Both the position numbers and the translations under genes were made by a program. Below, piece by piece: positions 4,458 to 5,538 of a stretch of 5,538 nucleotides of DNA. The notes under the pieces were generated by a model that saw nothing but the letters and a program-made list of their open reading frames with translations, made no database searches and was not told the origin of the DNA. Numbering within the stretch: the stretch's first letter is position 1; each line of letters opens with the position of its first letter. Source of the DNA: Chloroflexota bacterium (GTDB lineage: Bacteria > Cyanobacteriota > Vampirovibrionia > Obscuribacterales > Obscuribacteraceae); contig SBAT01000085.1 in NCBI GenBank assembly GCA_005240105.1, forward strand, positions 1-5,538, read 5' to 3'.

Positions 4458-5538
4458 ATGAAAAGAAGGGCAATACCAGTGATACTGGCCTTGACCGTCG
4501 TTTTGCCTGTTTGCGCTCAACCGCGAAAGTCGACGTTACCAATTCCTCCGGCCAATTTGGCCATGCACTCTCAGTTAGTGGTACCAAGCTTGGTGCCGGC
4601 AGCCGGCAGAGAAAAATTGCAGAATCTTGCCAAAAGCAGATTCCCCCGTTCGCATTACGAATTGGGAATGTACTTAAAAGAACATGACGCAGTCGATGCG
4701 GCTTTGGTGGAATTCCTCAAAGCCACTCAAGACAACCCGAAAGATATCAAAGCGTTTTACGAGCAGGCAGTCATTTTCCAGAACCGGGGCTTTTTCAAAT
4801 TAGCTGAATCTGCGTTGCAGCAAGCAATCGACGCTGATTCAGATGTGAAGCACAACTGGCAAGCCCGCATATTGCTGGCTGCGGTTCGCGTTCAGCAAGG
4901 ACATTTGGACGAGGCTCTGGGTGAATTGTCCCAGATGCTTGGACTGGCACCGCCCAGGGCCCTTCCTTATAAGGTAGTGCGTGTTGATAACAATGTTCAG
5001 CACGACGATACCGAAAAGCTTCTCTCCAGCATTCCGGTTATGCAAATGCCACACGGCGCATTGCCGGTGCCTGTAGTCGAGGCCACCCTTGAACCACCGC
5101 CCTCAAGTGAAATTCTCAGAGGGATAGCTGCTGCAGATCTGGCTCCCAGGCGCACGGTTGTTACTCGTCACAGTCATGACGAGGCCGGCAAGATGATTGC
5201 CGATGCTACATCATCTTATACAGATGATGCCGTCGAGCGCATACTTGCCGAAACTCGGGCGGAAGCGAAGCGCGCTTCAGAGCAAAAGTCAGGCGGACTT
5301 ATGTCTTTCTTCAAGCGTGAACCAGAACAAAAACGAGAAGTAGATCCAGTAGTTGCTCGACAGAATGCAGTTGATCAAGTAATTCGCGAGCAAGCGACTA
5401 AGTTGAACGAAAGAATTGCCCGTCAACAAACAAATTTGGATGTGCAACCGACCAAACAAAAGCGTCGTGGGTTTATGAACAGCCTTTTAGCCTGGCGTAA
5501 TTCTGAACCACAGCCGGAGAGCAAACCCAATGTGGTAA
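4458..5538 (+). CDS. Exported TPR-repeat protein with basic C-terminal region, partial (runs off right edge)
   Basis: The ATG at 4458 has an AAAGGA Shine-Dalgarno four bases upstream and opens a frame of 360 codons with no stop before the window ends. The TAA formed by the last three bases is out of frame. Residues 1-20 look like a signal peptide (MKRR, then AIPVILALTVVLPVCA). The LPVC sequence is a poor lipobox, so a lipoprotein is possible but not favoured. Residues 62-165 hold about three TPR-like helix pairs: SHYELGMYLKEHDAVDAALV with EFLKATQDNP, then AFYEQAVIFQNRGFFKLAES with ALQQAIDADSD, then a third around ARILLAAVRVQQGHLDEALG. Residues 195-235 are a Pro-rich linker. Residues 240-330 are charged and predicted helical. 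Two related segments occur late: GGLMSFFKREPEQ (279-291) and RGFMNSLLAWRNSEPQ (337-352). TPRs mediate protein-protein contacts, so a periplasmic scaffold role is inferred; no partner or function can be named. Confidence 0.85.
   Translation, partial: MKRRAIPVILALTVVLPVCAQPRKSTLPIPPANLAMHSQLVVPSLVPAAGREKLQNLAKSRFPRSHYELGMYLKEHDAVDAALVEFLKATQDNPKDIKAFYEQAVIFQNRGFFKLAESALQQAIDADSDVKHNWQARILLAAVRVQQGHLDEALGELSQMLGLAPPRALPYKVVRVDNNVQHDDTEKLLSSIPVMQMPHGALPVPVVEATLEPPPSSEILRGIAAADLAPRRTVVTRHSHDEAGKMIADATSSYTDDAVERILAETRAEAKRASEQKSGGLMSFFKREPEQKREVDPVVARQNAVDQVIREQATKLNERIARQQTNLDVQPTKQKRRGFMNSLLAWRNSEPQPESKPNVV

Noticed and set aside
4839..5054. 71-residue minus-strand frame inside the TPR gene
   Set aside because: It lies within a plus-strand frame that has a signal peptide, TPR motifs and a good ribosome binding site, and it shows no features of its own.
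5536..5538. TAA at the right edge as the stop of the TPR gene
   Set aside because: The TPR frame reads GTA at 5535-5537 and leaves a single base, so this TAA is out of frame.

Overview
This window looks like a chromosomal stretch from a Gram-negative-type bacterium with intermediate base composition. It holds four complete genes of recognisable or partly recognisable type, one complete unknown secreted-protein gene, and a partial gene at each end. Several long, low-complexity exported proteins (Pro/Ala/Lys-rich, Gln/Pro/Tyr-rich, TPR plus basic tail) sit next to housekeeping genes (mutS, uppS, a YqeG-type HAD phosphatase). That mix would suit a non-photosynthetic relative of Cyanobacteria such as the Obscuribacterales/Melainabacteria. 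This placement is an inference from style, not from a marker gene.

Layout. Positions 1-176 (minus strand) carry the first 58 codons of MutS, running off the left edge. A 126-base divergent gap separates it from a plus-strand pair: a secreted protein with a possible OB-like core (303-1202) and, 14 bases later, a Roadblock/LC7 protein (1217-1585). After a 127-base gap comes a secreted Gln-rich glycine-zipper protein (1713-2792). It converges on uppS (2987-3742, minus), and the space between them is filled by an imperfect inverted-repeat element (about 2801-2941) and a smaller hairpin cluster (2951-2984). A 150-base divergent gap with candidate promoters on both strands leads to the YqeG-like HAD phosphatase (3893-4378, plus). 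Last is a long exported TPR protein (4458 to beyond 5538) whose frame is still open at the right edge.

How the genes relate. The secreted protein and the Roadblock protein probably share a transcript. UppS supplies the undecaprenyl carrier lipid for cell-wall synthesis, and MutS starts mismatch repair. The three exported proteins would act outside the cytoplasmic membrane. Nothing ties all of these into one pathway: the window reads as ordinary chromosome with lineage-specific envelope proteins. No CRISPR array, toxin-antitoxin pair, transposase, tRNA or rRNA was seen. The parts most worth a second look are the inverted-repeat element, the secreted-protein/Roadblock pair, and the two low-complexity exported proteins.
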